From: Desulfovibrio sp.
GTDB lineage: Bacteria > Desulfobacterota > Desulfovibrionia > Desulfovibrionales > Desulfovibrionaceae
Reading direction: 5' to 3'
Length of the DNA stretch: 6,404 nt
Assembly: GCA_014804915.1 (NCBI GenBank)
Contig: JAAUYW010000029.1
Location: 2,822-9,225 of the forward strand
Below, in pieces: positions 5,705-6,404 of the stretch. Each line of letters starts with the position of its first letter. Within the stretch, counting starts at the first letter, position 1. The notes under the pieces were generated by a model. That model did no database searches and had not been told where the DNA came from. It worked only from the letters and a program-made list of their open reading frames with translations. Made by a program: the position numbers and the translations under genes.

Positions 5705-6404
5705 TCAGGCCTTGCCTGCCAGGAAATGCCAGGACCAGATGAAAGGGTGCAGGAAGTTTGTGAAATCAATGCCAATCAGCTTGTCGTAGAGGAGGCTGTA
5801 TCCGAACAGGTAGGATGCGCCGACCAGGCCATACCAGACCAGGCGCGCAGTGATCAGTCGGTTGAGATCGCTTTTATAGATCGCGGCCCAGGCGATATCG
5901 TGCGCGAATTCATCGGGATTGCCGACAATAGCGCGCATCAGCAGCCGGATTGACCAGTGGTTTGAAGCGATCTTGCGCTTGATCTCGTCTGCTGTAATCA
6001 GGTAAATGGCGCGGTAGGGGCTGAGCGTGGCGCCGTAGCGGACGCAGAAATAAATATACAGGCAAATTGCGCCAAGGCATTTAATTCCCGTATAAACGCC
6101 GATAAGCAACGTGACTATGGCAACATAAAGCCGCGTGTTCGCATGCAGGTCGCGCGTGATTACATAGATGAGGATGATCAGGCAGAGGATGAGCGCGCGC
6201 TGGAGAAAGAAGCTGGCCGTGTACAGATCAATGAACTTGTGCAGCTCCTTTGCCACCTTGTTGCGGCTGTAAGCTGCAATAATGCGGGCAATCAGCTTGC
6301 GCAGGCCGTGCAGGACGGGGATATGGAATTTTCTGGGCCTGGTGGGCGCGGTGGAGCGTTTCAGGAATTGCCAGATGGTCACGATTTTACGGTTTTTGAG
6401 GTTG
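5705..6404 (-). CDS. Membrane protein of unknown function, 5' end uncertain or outside the window
   Basis: The frame encodes at least 225 aa from a GTG at 6380-6382. It stays open to the right edge (preceding codons read N-L-K-N-R-K-I), and no convincing ribosome site precedes the GTG, so the true start may lie beyond 6404. Residues are numbered from the GTG. A basic N-terminal part (1-50, many Arg/Lys) is followed by hydrophobic segments at about 56-76, 85-115 (perhaps two helices) and 180-200. Between them is a polar loop of about 120-175 with a D-E-I-K-R-K stretch and N-P-D-E-F-A-H-D. The C-terminus contains F-x-H-P-F-I-W-S-W-H-F. I do not recognise the family. The gene is convergent with the ABC ATPase gene (stop codons 18 bp apart), so it is not part of that operon. 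Hydrophobicity and a single reading frame without stops support it being a real gene. Confidence 0.65.
   Translation of the reverse strand, partial: NLKNRKIVTIWQFLKRSTAPTRPRKFHIPVLHGLRKLIARIIAAYSRNKVAKELHKFIDLYTASFFLQRALILCLIILIYVITRDLHANTRLYVAIVTLLIGVYTGIKCLGAICLYIYFCVRYGATLSPYRAIYLITADEIKRKIASNHWSIRLLMRAIVGNPDEFAHDIAWAAIYKSDLNRLITARLVWYGLVGASYLFGYSLLYDKLIGIDFTNFLHPFIWSWHFLAGKA

Noticed and set aside
5687..5720. Possible bidirectional terminator between the convergent genes
   Set aside because: Only short pairings (CCTG/CAGG and GGCAA/TTGCC) are visible, with no T tract on either side; not enough for a terminator call.

Overview
The window is bacterial, densely packed and moderately GC-rich. 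Its codon use, good Shine-Dalgarno sites and an apparent sigma-54 promoter suggest a Gram-negative proteobacterium or a Desulfobacterota-type anaerobe. The species cannot be named from the sequence. There are no rRNA or tRNA genes, no CRISPR array and no insertion sequence.

Layout. A small four-helix membrane protein of unknown function runs leftward (29-619). A 273-bp divergent intergenic region (620-892) follows, holding a striking cluster of inverted and tandem repeats (about 709-770) and, 60 bp further on, a good -24/-12 (sigma-54) promoter match at 820-835. Four rightward genes follow. They are xsc (sulfoacetaldehyde acetyltransferase, 893-2632), phnX (phosphonoacetaldehyde hydrolase, 2735-3589), cobT (nicotinate-nucleotide:dimethylbenzimidazole phosphoribosyltransferase, 3582-4673) and an oligopeptide/dipeptide-type ABC transporter ATPase (4685-5686). 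A hairpin that may act as a partial terminator lies between xsc and phnX. phnX and cobT overlap by 8 bp, and the ATPase gene starts 11 bp after the cobT stop. A second unknown membrane protein runs leftward from the right edge (5705 to at least 6382) and converges on the ATPase gene.

How the genes fit together. Xsc cleaves sulfoacetaldehyde with phosphate to acetyl phosphate and sulfite. PhnX cleaves phosphonoacetaldehyde to acetaldehyde and phosphate. The two substrates are the sulfonate and phosphonate versions of the same C2 aldehyde, formed by deamination of taurine and 2-aminoethylphosphonate. The likely theme is therefore C2 sulfonate/phosphonate breakdown, switched on through a sigma-54 activator that binds the upstream repeats. 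The aminotransferase, acetate-forming enzymes, sulfite handling, regulator and transporter permeases are not in the window. cobT and the lone ATPase do not obviously belong to this pathway, so their inclusion is either functional linkage still unexplained or simple co-transcription.
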